NCBI GenBank assembly: GCA_015501585.1
Contig: JADNRY010000119.1
Coordinates: 1 to 64,000, forward strand
Reading direction: 5' to 3'
Source: Rhodocollybia butyracea
Lineage: Eukaryota > Basidiomycota > Agaricomycetes > Agaricales > Omphalotaceae
Length of the DNA stretch: 64,000 bases
The notes beneath the pieces are model-generated. The model made no database searches. It had not been told where the DNA came from and was given only the letters and a program-made list of their open reading frames with translations. Both the position numbers and the translations under genes were made by a program. This document shows positions 1-10,059 of the stretch, piece after piece. Each line of letters opens with the position of its first letter. The first letter of the stretch is position 1.

Positions 1-500
1 GGGACATTGGAGCGTTGATGCCGGCTGTATAGCTGAAGGCGAGAGTTCGAGCCACTGTGGAGGGCATCAATCTGAGTCAATGTCAATATACAGGTATCCG
101 GATCCCACCACCAGATATCAGACCATGTACAGGATAGAGCGAAACCCAAAATTGATGCATGCAAAAAACCCTGGAGTCGGACCGAGCGGAATCCAGTCCA
201 AATCGGTAAAGCTGAAAGTCAGGGTCCAGAATAGGCCACGTAAAAATAGAACCACTGTCCTTCACTTGCATGAAAAATGATGTTCAATGCTTCTACATAG
301 AACTAGTCTGACATAGAGCATTCACGGTGTCTCCGAATATTCGCGGCCAGAGCTCGTGCAGTACAGATAGTACCTTCATTTCGCGATTCTTCCCTTTGGT
401 CAGGAGGCCTTGGGGAGGCCCACGCTAGTCCCAATTTCTCGGTGCAAATCTGTTGCATGGAAAGTCCTATTGGTGCTCCTGAACAGATGGTTGAATGGGT
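1..500. other. no supported gene
   Basis: Only short reading frames without recognisable motifs are seen. An eight-base inverted pair (TTGATGCC at 15-22, GGCATCAA at 63-70) encloses a GTTCGAGCC string, but the spacing does not fit a tRNA. Confidence 0.5.
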
Positions 501-501
501 G

Positions 502-1054
502 TCATTTTTTGGACAGTTTGGATGGAACTTGGATGATGAAACCTTCCGAAGCCTTCAAATGGAATGTTACAAACAGTATCATTGCATCATCTGCACTACC
601 AGCTAGCATTGCAATCTCAGCAGCAACGTTTTTGCTTTCTGAAAATACTAATGCACAATACTTAGTATGTTTGCGCGAATCGATGCTGAGGAGACTCATG
701 AAGCATGAGGCATGAAGCCGCTTTGAAAGAGTACTATCAATCAATTATCTTGATCAATCTGTCATTGCGTTAAATTATTAGGCCGAGAAATTGACAGGCT
801 GCATTAGATGTGCCGAAAGCATATAAGAATAACACTTTTCTTCCAGACAGTGAATCCCAAAAACATTTTGATACGGTACACCTCAAGGCCTCCATACGAT
901 ATGTTTTTCTACTGCTCAAGATTTTAGCATCAGTAGCGGTCAATTTATCAACGTTCAAGCCAACAAATACAATAGCAATGTCACTAACTTGAATCCTGCC
1001 TATGATAGCTATGTTTGCCAGCACTCCTTTCAATGTGGGGTTCGGCGAAAGCAT
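502..1054 (-). other. possible minus-strand gene, unrecognised
   Basis: Two successive minus-strand frames (1054-770, 94 codons; 744-502, 80 codons) have a protein-like composition and lie head to head with the DUF2235 gene, whose first visible exon overlaps the start of the upper one. They are not in the same frame, so an intron or frameshift between about 770 and 744 would be needed. No motif is recognised. This may be chance, or a decayed gene. Confidence 0.2.
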
Positions 1055-2931
1055 AGAAATCTTGTGGTCTGTCTCGACGGAACTGCCACAAGTTTGGTGC
1101 CAAGGCGAGTTTTGCTATAAGTGTCCTTGTATTTTAAGGGTACTTAATCAGATTACATAGAACTCAAAATGTGGTTGAGCTTTATAGCCGCTTGTGAAAG
1201 ATGAAAGACAACTCACCTACTACAATAGTGGAATTGGCACATATGTTAAACCTTCTTGGACATCTTTGAGCTACTTAAAGCAGTCGATTTACCATACTAT
1301 TGATATGGCCATTGCATGGTATGTGAGGATTTCACAAGAGATTTCATATTGATCAATATTCCCAATTCACATTGTGACATCCTTATCGTTGTAGGAATTT
1401 TGAAAGAATTGATCTCAGTGCTTATCAATGGCTGTCTGAAAATTATGAAGCTGGCGATCGCATTTTCCTGTTTGGTGGGTCATGTTTCTGTACAGATATT
1501 ATATGTGCCTCTGAGTATCAGCATAGGATTTTCGCGTGGGGCATATCAAGTCCGTGTCATTGCTGGGATGATTGAGAAGGCAGATTCTGTTATTGAGTAT
1601 GATCCACCCCAGTTGGCTTATCACATAAACAGGTTGGACTTTTTGCACAAGGGCAACAATGACCAGATACCATTGTAAGTTGGTCTTGGGCACAGAAGTG
1701 TCTCCTAAATTCTGACCCAATCCCTTGTATTACTTAGTGCATATGAGCTTTACTTGGCAACAGTAACGGAGAGAGAGACAAAGGTAAGGGCTAAGAAAGA
1801 TATACATAGCCAGGAATAATTGACTTTTTGGATTGAAAGACACAAGCCATGAATGGTAACCTTAACAACGGATCAAGATACTCTCAAAAAAATTCTTACA
1901 TAGTGTGTTGAGGACCATGTATTATGTAAAGACTACTACTTAGTCTACTTATCACACAGAAAATACAGGATGCAGAAGACCCACAACTACTAGCACAGAA
2001 CTTCAAAAAGACTTTATCATGTCAGGATGTCAAGGTTCACTTTGTGGGCACTTGGTAAGTCATGATTGTATTTGACATTTGAAAAAGCCTCAACAGCCAT
2101 GGCATAGGGAAACTGTCTCATCAGTTGGTTTTGCAAGAGGCCCAACTCTCCCAGAAACAACTACAGGGATGGGACATGTCACTGTATTTCGCCATGCACT
2201 TGCTCTTGATGAGCGACGGGTAAAATTTCTACCTGAATATGTCAATGGGGGCTTAGGCCCGGCCACCAAAATTGACTCAAAAAAAGGCGATGTGAAGGAA
2301 GTCTGGTTTGCAGGCTCTCACTCAGACATGTCATTCTTTTATATTCAGTCTATTTGATCCATGCTGACATAGTTCACAATTTAGTGGTGGAGGAAATATC
2401 TATAATCCAATGTCTAATCAGTTTGGGCCAGCTTTTTTACATTGGATGACATACGAAGCGCTGTGCCATCACCTAAAAATGCACCCCTTCCGTGACGAAT
2501 GGAAATCCATACAACTTGCTGAGTCATTGAAAGGATTCTGGAAATTGTTTGAAGTTATTCCCTTTCGGCGACTAACATATAAAGATCAGAATCAAACAAC
2601 ACGATGGTACTAGCAGTTTATTGTTGACTGCGTGTATATTCTCACTGATGAGCCTGTTAGGCCACATCTTGGGAGTCCACGTTTGATCCAAACTGGGCAA
2701 CTTATTCACAAGTCAGCCTTCAAAAAAGATTATGTCCCAAAGGCGAAACTCCTTGATGGAGTGGTATGGAATGAAAACTACCTGAAAAACCAAAAATTGA
2801 TTGAAAAAGATCCATACCTCTCAGCCGATACTCTCATGTCTAGTATTAATGATATTAAGGAACCAGCTTTACGAAAAATAACAAAAACCCAAAAACACAA
2901 GGGGTGTTTGTCGGTCATCTCGGTCATATAG
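1040..2931 (+). pseudogene. DUF2235 family alpha/beta hydrolase-like gene, 5' end damaged
   Basis: DUF2235 proteins are predicted serine hydrolases related to the catalytic domain of bacterial Tle1 phospholipases; their role in mushrooms is unknown. Ten exons can be followed with canonical borders: introns about 1105-1160 (GC-AG), 1319-1394, 1475-1526, 1675-1737, 1784-1959, 2055-2107, 2330-2384 and 2607-2660. Visible family blocks are LVVCLDGT, NVVELYS, SGIGTY, GFSRGAYQ (presumed nucleophile Ser), LHKGNNDQIP, VGTW, LPEYVNGGLGP, SHSD-IGGGN and WPHLGSPR. The removed intron at 2607-2660 explains an apparent TAG at 2611. Oddities: one base seems missing near 1189-1190, shifting ELYS out of frame with the next exon; a 53-nt segment at about 1581-1633 reads through in frame where relatives have an intron; and the usual GTWD reads GTWE. 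The first exon and true start were not found. I infer a recent pseudogene, but a sequencing error at 1190 would leave it nearly intact. Confidence 0.75.
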
Positions 2932-3367
2932 GGTAGGGAGGGGGGTGAGGCCTGAGACCCTTAAGGCTAAAATTTCCCAGTGTGATTTTGCACCATGATG
3001 GGGCCCAGAGAAGATGGAGGCACTCTTTTTGTGTGGTTTTTGTATTCCTTAAACACTTGGGCTGGTTTGGGTCATTTATGCGGGCTCTGCTAGCCATTTT
3101 GGTGGTAGTCTGTTCATATGCTACAACCTGCGATTGACTGCCAAGGCTTCCGCACTGCCACATTGACAGGCTTGTCCAGTCCTTCTCAAGCCTGGTGCCA
3201 TCTGTGCACCAAGATGTGGAGGCTTGAGCGTCCCAGTCATTGTTAAGAGCAAACCAGTAAGCATTTGGTGAGCTGGGGACCGGGTAGTAAAAGACAGCTC
3301 CAGACAGCCCTTATATGTGGGAATTTCCTTCCATATCTGGTAGGGAGGGGAGGGGAAGGGGGGGTTG
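2932..3367. other. spacer, no gene seen
   Basis: G-rich sequence between the hydrolase gene and the retrotransposon. Nothing coding is recognisable. The last bases before the element include the left target-site copy. Confidence 0.5.
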
Positions 3368-3372
3368 GTTGA
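3368..3372. repeat. left target-site duplication GTTGA
   Basis: GTTGA directly precedes the TGTTATG start of the 5' LTR, and the same five bases directly follow the 3' LTR at 12608-12612. Five-base duplications are usual for Ty3-type integrases. Confidence 0.85.
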
Positions 3373-3959
3373 TGTTATGATCATGCCGACTCGCCGAGTC
3401 TCGGATCACCTTCGGATCATCATGGCCATCATTCTGGCACCTCTCCAATTCCTTTCCGATACTTATCTCATCATCTTATCTTTCACATCTTATCTTCGTC
3501 CGATACTGGAAGGTCTCGAACTCACTTCGGACATCACTTAATTGGTTCTTATTATCTTATGACTCTATTACCTTCCCGAATCATTCATTACTATTGTCTT
3601 ATATTGATATTACTTACTTTGGTCTCCCGAACTCGTCCCCGACTATTGTCTTTTCCATTAGTATATAAGTAGTGGTACTTTGTACAGTAGACCTCAGTTT
3701 AAATATCAACTTGGATAACCAAGACACTCTGTCCAACTAAGTTCCGTCTTAGTACTCTCTTGTCCTCATACTCTTTGGCCTTTCCTAGGCCGAATCTATC
3801 TCGGTCTCTCTCGGGACTACTCGGCGTGATGAGGGTCTAGCTAATAGCTATACCGCACGTCCCACTCTCCCACTATCTCCGATATCGGTCTGAGACTTAC
3901 TTCGTTGATATATCCCTCTCGGTCCCAACTCGGGCCTCCGGTCTTGCACGATCTTAACA
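3373..3959 (+). repeat. 5' LTR (587 bp)
   Basis: Begins TGTTATGATC and ends CTTAACA, matching 12035-12607 over nearly its whole length. It contains a TATA box at 3662-3668 and the predicted transcript start at 3696. Compared with the 3' copy it has a 26-bp segment around the TATA box that the other lacks, and lacks a short insert present there near 12130. Confidence 0.92.
3662..3706 (+). promoter_or_regulatory. LTR promoter: TATA box and predicted start of R
   Basis: TATATAA lies at 3662-3668. The 11 bases AGTTTAAATAT start at 3696, 34 bp downstream of the TATA start, the distance expected for a transcript 5' end. Those 11 bases are exactly complementary to the primer site at 3962-3972, which supports 3696 as the first transcribed base. 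The start site itself is inferred. Confidence 0.65.
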
Positions 3960-3961
3960 GT

Positions 3962-3972
3962 ATATTTAAACT
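3962..3972 (+). promoter_or_regulatory. primer binding site for self-priming
   Basis: ATATTTAAACT begins three bases after the 5' LTR end and is the perfect reverse complement of 3696-3706 in the LTR. Tf1 of fission yeast primes minus-strand synthesis with the first 11 nucleotides of its own mRNA folded onto a site next to the LTR; length, position and complementarity here all match that scheme. No tRNA-like primer complement was noticed. Confidence 0.75.
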
Positions 3973-4018
3973 TGTACTCGTTAACACTGTATCTGACAAA
4001 CCTGTTTTTTTTAAACAA

Positions 4019-5808
4019 ATGCCTCCAAGAAAACCTCCTAGAATTTGGACAGTCTCTGAGACTCGGATCCAACCAACCGAGACTCCAAATCCTTTTGTGG
4101 CCAATGCTCAGTCATTTGTGCCTTACAACAATTCTGTTTCTGCGGCCGGAAACCCTTGCCGACGTGGCTTGGGTGGATTCGGTCCCGCAACAGCTGTTCC
4201 AAATACTTCTGTCTCTAGTGAGGCAGTTCTAGGTAACATCAACGTCGATCAATACGACATTAAAGAAATTCCCAGTGCAAGTGGTCCTGCACTAATCCTC
4301 ACTCCTCGTCGTGGAAGAATCGCTCCGACTCCTTCTACTTCCTTCGCTGAACAACTCCAAGGAGCTTTGTTCGCAAGCAACCAGTCTTGTACTACAACCA
4401 TGTCTGACCAGCCTCTGATTGTGGAGCAACCGGGAGAACCGGAGCCCGAAGGAGAAACCCATGGCTCAGTTCATGGTAACGACAATCCCGACAATGGAGG
4501 TGGTGATGACCCGAATCCCGGTGATCTTCCCGAGGACTTTGACCAAGGTGAAGGAAATTTCCCTCCTGATCCTCCTGGACCCCCTGGATCTCCGCATGAC
4601 CCCGATAACGGTGGTGGTGGTCCTCCTCTGCCTCCCCCCCAGGTAATGGTGGTGGTGGTGGTCCCCCGGCGGTCCCCGCCGCAGTGGTAGATATCTCACT
4701 GCTCGCGGCCAGCCTGATGCCGGCGCAGTATTGAAACTCATGGACAAATTCGGAGGTTCCATTGAGTCCATTGCAACCGCTTTGACCCTCCTCGGTGGTA
4801 AGACTACCGAACCATCAGAAGCCAAAGCCAAAGTCAAGGAGCCTGACGTATTCGACGGCTCCGAACCTCGGAAACTCAAGGAGTTTCTCGTTTCCCTTTC
4901 CTTAGTCTTTATTGACCACCCATCATACTTCACTGACCAGAAAAAAGGTCATGTATGCTCTTTCCTTCCTTAGCGGATCCACTCGGGAATGGTTCGTACC
5001 GGACATTCTGGATCTGAACCTGATGAACACCCCGGCATGGATGAATTCCTTCTCGGCACTCATGAAGGAACTCCAAGACCATTTCGGTCTTTTCAACGCC
5101 CAGGGTGAAGCTGAGGATAAGCTCGGTAATATTCGGATGAAGGAGAATGAGCAGGTTCGGAAATACAACACCTGATTCAACACACTGGCGGCAATGACAG
5201 GATGGGATGACATCGCTCTTAAATGAGCTTATCAGCGTGGTTTGGCTACTAGGATCAAGGACAAAATGGTTCACGGTCCGATGCCGGCACTCCTTTCCGC
5301 GTATTGCGCGAAAGTGCTTGAGATAGACAATTGGCACTGGCGGCGCAATGAAGAACATAAAAGAGAGGTCGCAAGGACTTCCGGAGGTGGCTCCGGCGGT
5401 AAAACTTCCTCTCCGATGAAAAAGGGTTCTTTGAACTCTTCCTCTCAAAATAACTCTTCACAGAATTCCGGTTTCAACAAACCAAACAATGCCCCCCAAG
5501 GCTCCGGGCAACAACCGAAAAAGCCTTGGAACAACAACAGCAAATCGGGCCCTTCGGGTTCCGGTTTCAACAAATCTGCATCTTCGGTCAGTTCTGCATT
5601 GAAGCCTTATGCCAACCTTCTTGGCGCCGACGGACGCCTCAAGCCTTCAGAAGTGGAACACCGAAAGAAGGGCGGTTTGTGCATGATTTGTGGTGGAAAG
5701 CATAAAGCGGAGAATTGTGATAAGAAGCGGTCCGGCAATTCTCGCGCCCGTGCCACTTCTACCAAGGAATCTGTGACTAATCCGACCAATGCCGGTTCGG
5801 AAAAATAG
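4019..5808 (+). pseudogene. gag: gag part of retrotransposon polyprotein (broken)
   Basis: ATG at 4019 follows the primer site. The N-terminal 220 codons are Pro/Gly/Asp rich with PPG and NGGG runs (about 4480-4690). The capsid-like helical part follows (about 4730-5230, including the REWF and FGLFNAQGEAEDKL blocks), then a Ser/Asn/Gln-rich linker and a zinc knuckle (C-x2-C-x3-H-x4-C, about 5683-5720). The frame slips after a C run near 4640 and after an A run near 4945; TGA codons at 5173 and 5224 stand where relatives should have Arg (CGA), and TAG closes the frame at 5806. In Tf1-like elements Gag and Pol are one precursor, so this TAG is probably also damage. Homopolymer slips could partly be sequencing error, but the TGAs are clear substitutions. 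Confidence 0.88.
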
Positions 5809-5834
5809 TCCGCAGCTCCTGGACCCCGGTATGA

Positions 5835-8800
5835 AACGGGAGCTGCGTTGATCAGGTTTGTGCCTCTGGGGAAGTCTATCTCAACGCGTCCGCTCTTTCT
5901 GATTATGAACAATCACTTACGATTTCTTTATCTACCGAATTCCCTCTTCCCGAGGATTCCGATGAATCCTCCGCTCTTTTAAAGTTTATTACTCTCGTAG
6001 ACTCTGGTTCTACAGATTGTTTCATTGATTCTCGTTATGTGAATTTAAACTCTATCCCAACTTCTCCAATTCCGCCGATCAATCTCCGACTTTTTGATGG
6101 ATCCCTTTCTCAGCAACCAATCTCCGAAGTCGCTACTTTGGAAGTTTGGTTTCCATCCGGCGAGCTGCTACCTTTGGCATTTTATGTCACTTCCTTGGAT
6201 TCATCTTGTAAAGCTGTTTTAGGATACAGTTTCTTGTCCCACTACAATCTGTTGATTGACTGGGTCACCAGAACCATACATTTCCATAACACCGAGCATC
6301 CTGCTTCTGCTCAGACATCTTCGCTTTTCAGCTCCGCATTAGGACCGAAAGCAGAGTCTGTCCCCTCTTCGGGACAACCCTCTACTCCGATTTGGCAGCC
6401 TCCTGCGCCGCCCTCTCGGACTTGCTCTCGCCAGCCTCTTGGACTTGCTCTTGCCAGCCTCTCAGGCTTGCTCTCGCCAGCCTCTCGGGCTTGCTCTCGC
6501 CAGCCTCGTCCCCTTGCGGACAGGTTTCCTTTTGAACCCATCTATTCCTACCCTTCGGTCGCGCAGATGGCCTCACGCATAGAGACCTCTGGGGTCGATA
6601 TCGCACTAGTCGGCGCTGCTGCCTTCCACAGGGCTTGTCAAGATTCAGGTAGGGAGCCTACACTTCTTAGGGTTATTGACCCAGAAGTTTCGGCACAGTT
6701 TGCGGCCACTGGCCCTGCTGCTTGGAAAGCTTCATCCAAAGTTCCTCTGATTCCCTCAGACTACCTTGATTTTGCTGACGTTTTTGACAAGGTCGCATCC
6801 GAGGTTCTGCCCGAACATCAGCCTTATGACCTCAAAATTGATCTGGTGGATGGTGCTGAGCCCCCGCTCGGTCGCCTTTACCCTCTCTCTCCGACGGAGC
6901 AGCAGGCTCTTCGCAAGTTCTTGGACAAACAACTTGCTACGGGAATTATCCGGCCTTCTTCCTTGCCGCACGGCACCCCGGTCCTTTTCGTCCCCAAAAA
7001 GGATGGGAAGCTTCGGCTTTGTGTGGATTTCCGAGGTCTTAACAAAATTACCAAGAAGGATCGCTACCCTCTGCCTCTGATTTCGGATCTTTTGGATGCT
7101 CCGAAAAAAGCTCAAATCTACACCAAACTCGACTTGGCTCACGCCTATCATCTCGTCCAAATTGCCAATGGCGATGAATGGAAGACTACCTTTCAGACCC
7201 AATGGGGCTCCTACAAATGGTTAGTTATGCCTTTTGGTCTTACCAATGCCCCCGCAGCTTTTCAAAGGTTTGTCAACGACATTTTCTCTGACATGCTTGA
7301 TGTTTGTGTCATTGTATACCTGGACAACATTCTTATCTACTCGGACAACCCGGAATTACATCGGGAACATGTTCAGGTCCTTCGCTGACTTTGGGAAAAC
7401 GGTCTTTTTCTCAACCCGGCAAAGTGCTTCTGGTCAGTTGATACGGTGGAATACCTCGGCTACATTCTCTCCCCTTTGGGGTTAACCATGGCTGAGGATA
7501 AGGTTAAAGCTATTGTTGACTGGCCCGTTCCACGCAAAGTCAAGGACGTTCAATCCTTTCTCGGTTTTGCTAATTTCTACCGATGTTTTATTTTCAATTA
7601 TAGTGACATTGTTGTGCCAATGACTCGGCTTACTCGGAAGGGTATAGCTTGGCTATGGACTTCGGCATGTCAGGATTCCTTTGACAAGCTGAAATATCCT
7701 TTCACTCACGCTCCGATCCTGGCCCATTGGGAACCCAATTGGCCACTTACTGTGGAAACTGACACTTCTGATTACGCTCTTGCAGCCATCCTCTCTATTT
7801 GGCTTTCGGACGGGGAAATCCATCCAATCAATTTCCTCTCTCGGACATTCCAAGCCGCTGAGCTCAACTATGACACACACGACAAAGAGCTCTTAGCCAT
7901 TTTTGAGGCTTTTAAAGCCTGGCGGCATTATCTGGAAGGCTCCGGAGATCCCATTGACATGGTGACTGACTACAATAACCTCAAGTATTTTTCTACTACT
8001 AAAGTACTAACTCGGCGACAGGTTCGGTGGTCCGAATACCTTCACACCTTCAGCATGGTTATCCGCTTTTGCCCCAGAAAACTCGGTGAAAAACCAGACT
8101 CAATCACTAGATGTTGGGACATCTACCCAAAAGAGGGGCATAACGGCTATGCGCAAGTTAATCCACACAACTTCAGACCTATCTTTACTAACGAGCAATT
8201 GACTGCGTTGCTCCGAGCCACTTTCCTTGAAGGTCCGGCTCTGCGCTTCGGTAGTTATGGACATCAACTCACTTCATCAGTCCATTTGGTCTTCACTCGC
8301 GCTTGACCCCAGACAGTTCAAGGTCTTGAGCTTGCAAAAGCCCCGACTGAGTCCCGATGGAAATTAGGTTCTGATGGACTGTTACGCTTAGATGATCGGA
8401 TCTTTGTCCCCGACCATTCCGATCTGCATCTCCAAGTTTTACAATATTTTCATGATCATCCACTATCTGGACATTTCGGTCAAAATTGGACTCTAGAGTC
8501 TATCCAACGTCAATATACCTGGCCCAAGATTCGGACCTTTGTTTGGGATTATGTTTCCTCCTGCACTGTGTGTGGTCGGAACAAGTCTCGCCGACACCGG
8601 CCTTACGGATTACTCAAACCGTTACCAGTCCCGACACAACCATGGGATTCCATTTCTATGGATTTCATTGAACAACTTCCGGATTCCGATGGCTATACAG
8701 CTATCTTGGATATTGTGGATCACGCTTTGAAGCAAGCCATTTTTATCCCTACTTACAACACTATCACCTCTGAGCAACTTGCCGAGTTGTTTGTCTTGCA

Positions 8801-9712
8801 TGTTTTCTCTAAGCACGGAGTTCCTTTGCATGTTACATCAGACTGGGGTTCCGAGTTCGTGTCTGCGTTCTTCCGGGCTCTCGGAGAAGCTCTCTCTATG
8901 ACACTTCACTATACTTCAGGTTACCATCCCAAAGTGGACGGACAAACAGAACGAGTCAATCAGACTCTGGAGCAATACATCAGAATCTACTGTTCTTACC
9001 AACAGGATGATTGGGCTAAACTCTTGGCTATTGCCAAGTTTGCTTACAACAAGGCTCTGAATGCCTCCACCGGCATTTTGCCCTTCTTCGCTAACAAGGG
9101 CTATCATCCCAACATCACCGTACGTCCCAAGGTTGACATTTGGTCTGACCTCGCACAAGTCTTTGTGGTCAATCTAGATGACTTCATTCCTTCCTCCGAG
9201 ATGAAATACTTAATGCACAAAAACACTACAAGGAACAAGCTGATTGGAAATGTATTCCCCATCCCGAATTCCCGATTGGTTCCGATGTCTTTGTTTTGGC
9301 CAAACATATTCGGACCACTCGGCCTACCAAGAAGTTTGCTGAGAAGTACCTTGGCCCTTTCAAGGTCCTTGAACGTTCTGGTTCTCTTTCTTACAAGCTA
9401 CAACTCCCGGACTACCTTCACTGTATACACCCTGTCTTCCATGTCTCACAATTGGAACCTACGGTCCCAAACTCTATTCCGAATCGGACGCAGCCTCCTC
9501 TGCCACCAATCAAAGGTGATGGTGAAGAAGAATACAATGTGGCTGAAATTCTTGACTCCAAGATTGACCAAAGATACAAGCGATGCCCACTCCGTTACTA
9601 CATCCGATGGGCCGGCTATGAAGGCACCAACAACGAGTTTGCTTGGATTGCGGCTGATGAACTGGTTTCGGCCTTCCACCGACGTTATCCGAATAAACCT
9701 GGACCTACTTAA
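5835..9712 (+). pseudogene. pol: pol: protease, reverse transcriptase, RNase H, integrase, chromodomain (broken)
   Basis: One frame runs from 5835 to about 9205 apart from TGA at 7386 and 8304, then shifts to the frame that ends at 9712. Order: retroviral-type aspartic protease (DSG at 6000); a repetitive Ser/Pro linker (6370-6540); reverse transcriptase (about 6900-7480, VPKKDGKLRLCVDFRGLN block and YLDN at 7317-7328); RNase H (about 7735-8060, ETDTSDYALAAI, DKELLAI and TDYNNLKYF); integrase with HHCC finger (about 8440-8590) and DDE core (SMDF, SDWGSEF, DGQTERVNQ, about 8655-8960); GPFKVLER/HPVFHVSQL region; and C-terminal chromodomain (about 9520-9670, YNVAEILDS and YIRWAGYEG). YLDN replaces the catalytic YLDD, so polymerase activity should be lost. 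SDWG for the usual SDRG and several other Arg to Trp or Cys changes fit CpG decay. Confidence 0.93.
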
Positions 9713-10059
9713 ATCCTTTGTGTGTACTTACACTTCTTTTCTTCATTTCATATCACTTTTCTGAGTCTCCGACCTCAGAGCTCAGAGGGGTTCGATTGCC
9801 GTGATAGCAAATTGAGCGATCACCCCTTTTATCATTTTCTTTTCAAGTCATTCCGACTTTTCCAATTCCGGCTTTGGCCACATTTAAACTCACTCTTACA
9901 CTTCACACAAATTATAACAAAACTTTTTTTTCTACACTATATACAAACAAAATTTATTTACAAAAGCCCACTTTGGGCCAATCCGATTCCCCCCGAGTTA
10001 TCAAAATTATTTACAAGTCAAAGAATATGTTACTGGCCAAAGGCGCCGGCCGATACGCC
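9713..10059. other. convergent 3' region inside the retrotransposon
   Basis: AT-rich, no coding sequence recognised. It lies between the end of pol on the plus strand and the end of the antisense gene on the minus strand, so it probably carried both 3' untranslated regions. Confidence 0.5.

Noticed and set aside
15..70. tRNA-like fold with paired ends and a GTTCGAGCC string
   Set aside because: Only 56 nt, the T-loop-like string is too far from the 3' end, and no anticodon arm can be drawn.
1316..1678. 120-codon plus-strand frame as a gene of its own
   Set aside because: It is explained as an intron plus three exons of the DUF2235 gene that happen to be open in one frame.
4466..4933. 155-codon minus-strand frame opposite gag
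   Set aside because: Its His, Arg and Val/Ile runs simply mirror the Gly/Pro-rich coding repeats of gag.
6756..7202. 148-codon minus-strand frame opposite pol
   Set aside because: Shadow of the conserved reverse-transcriptase frame on the plus strand.
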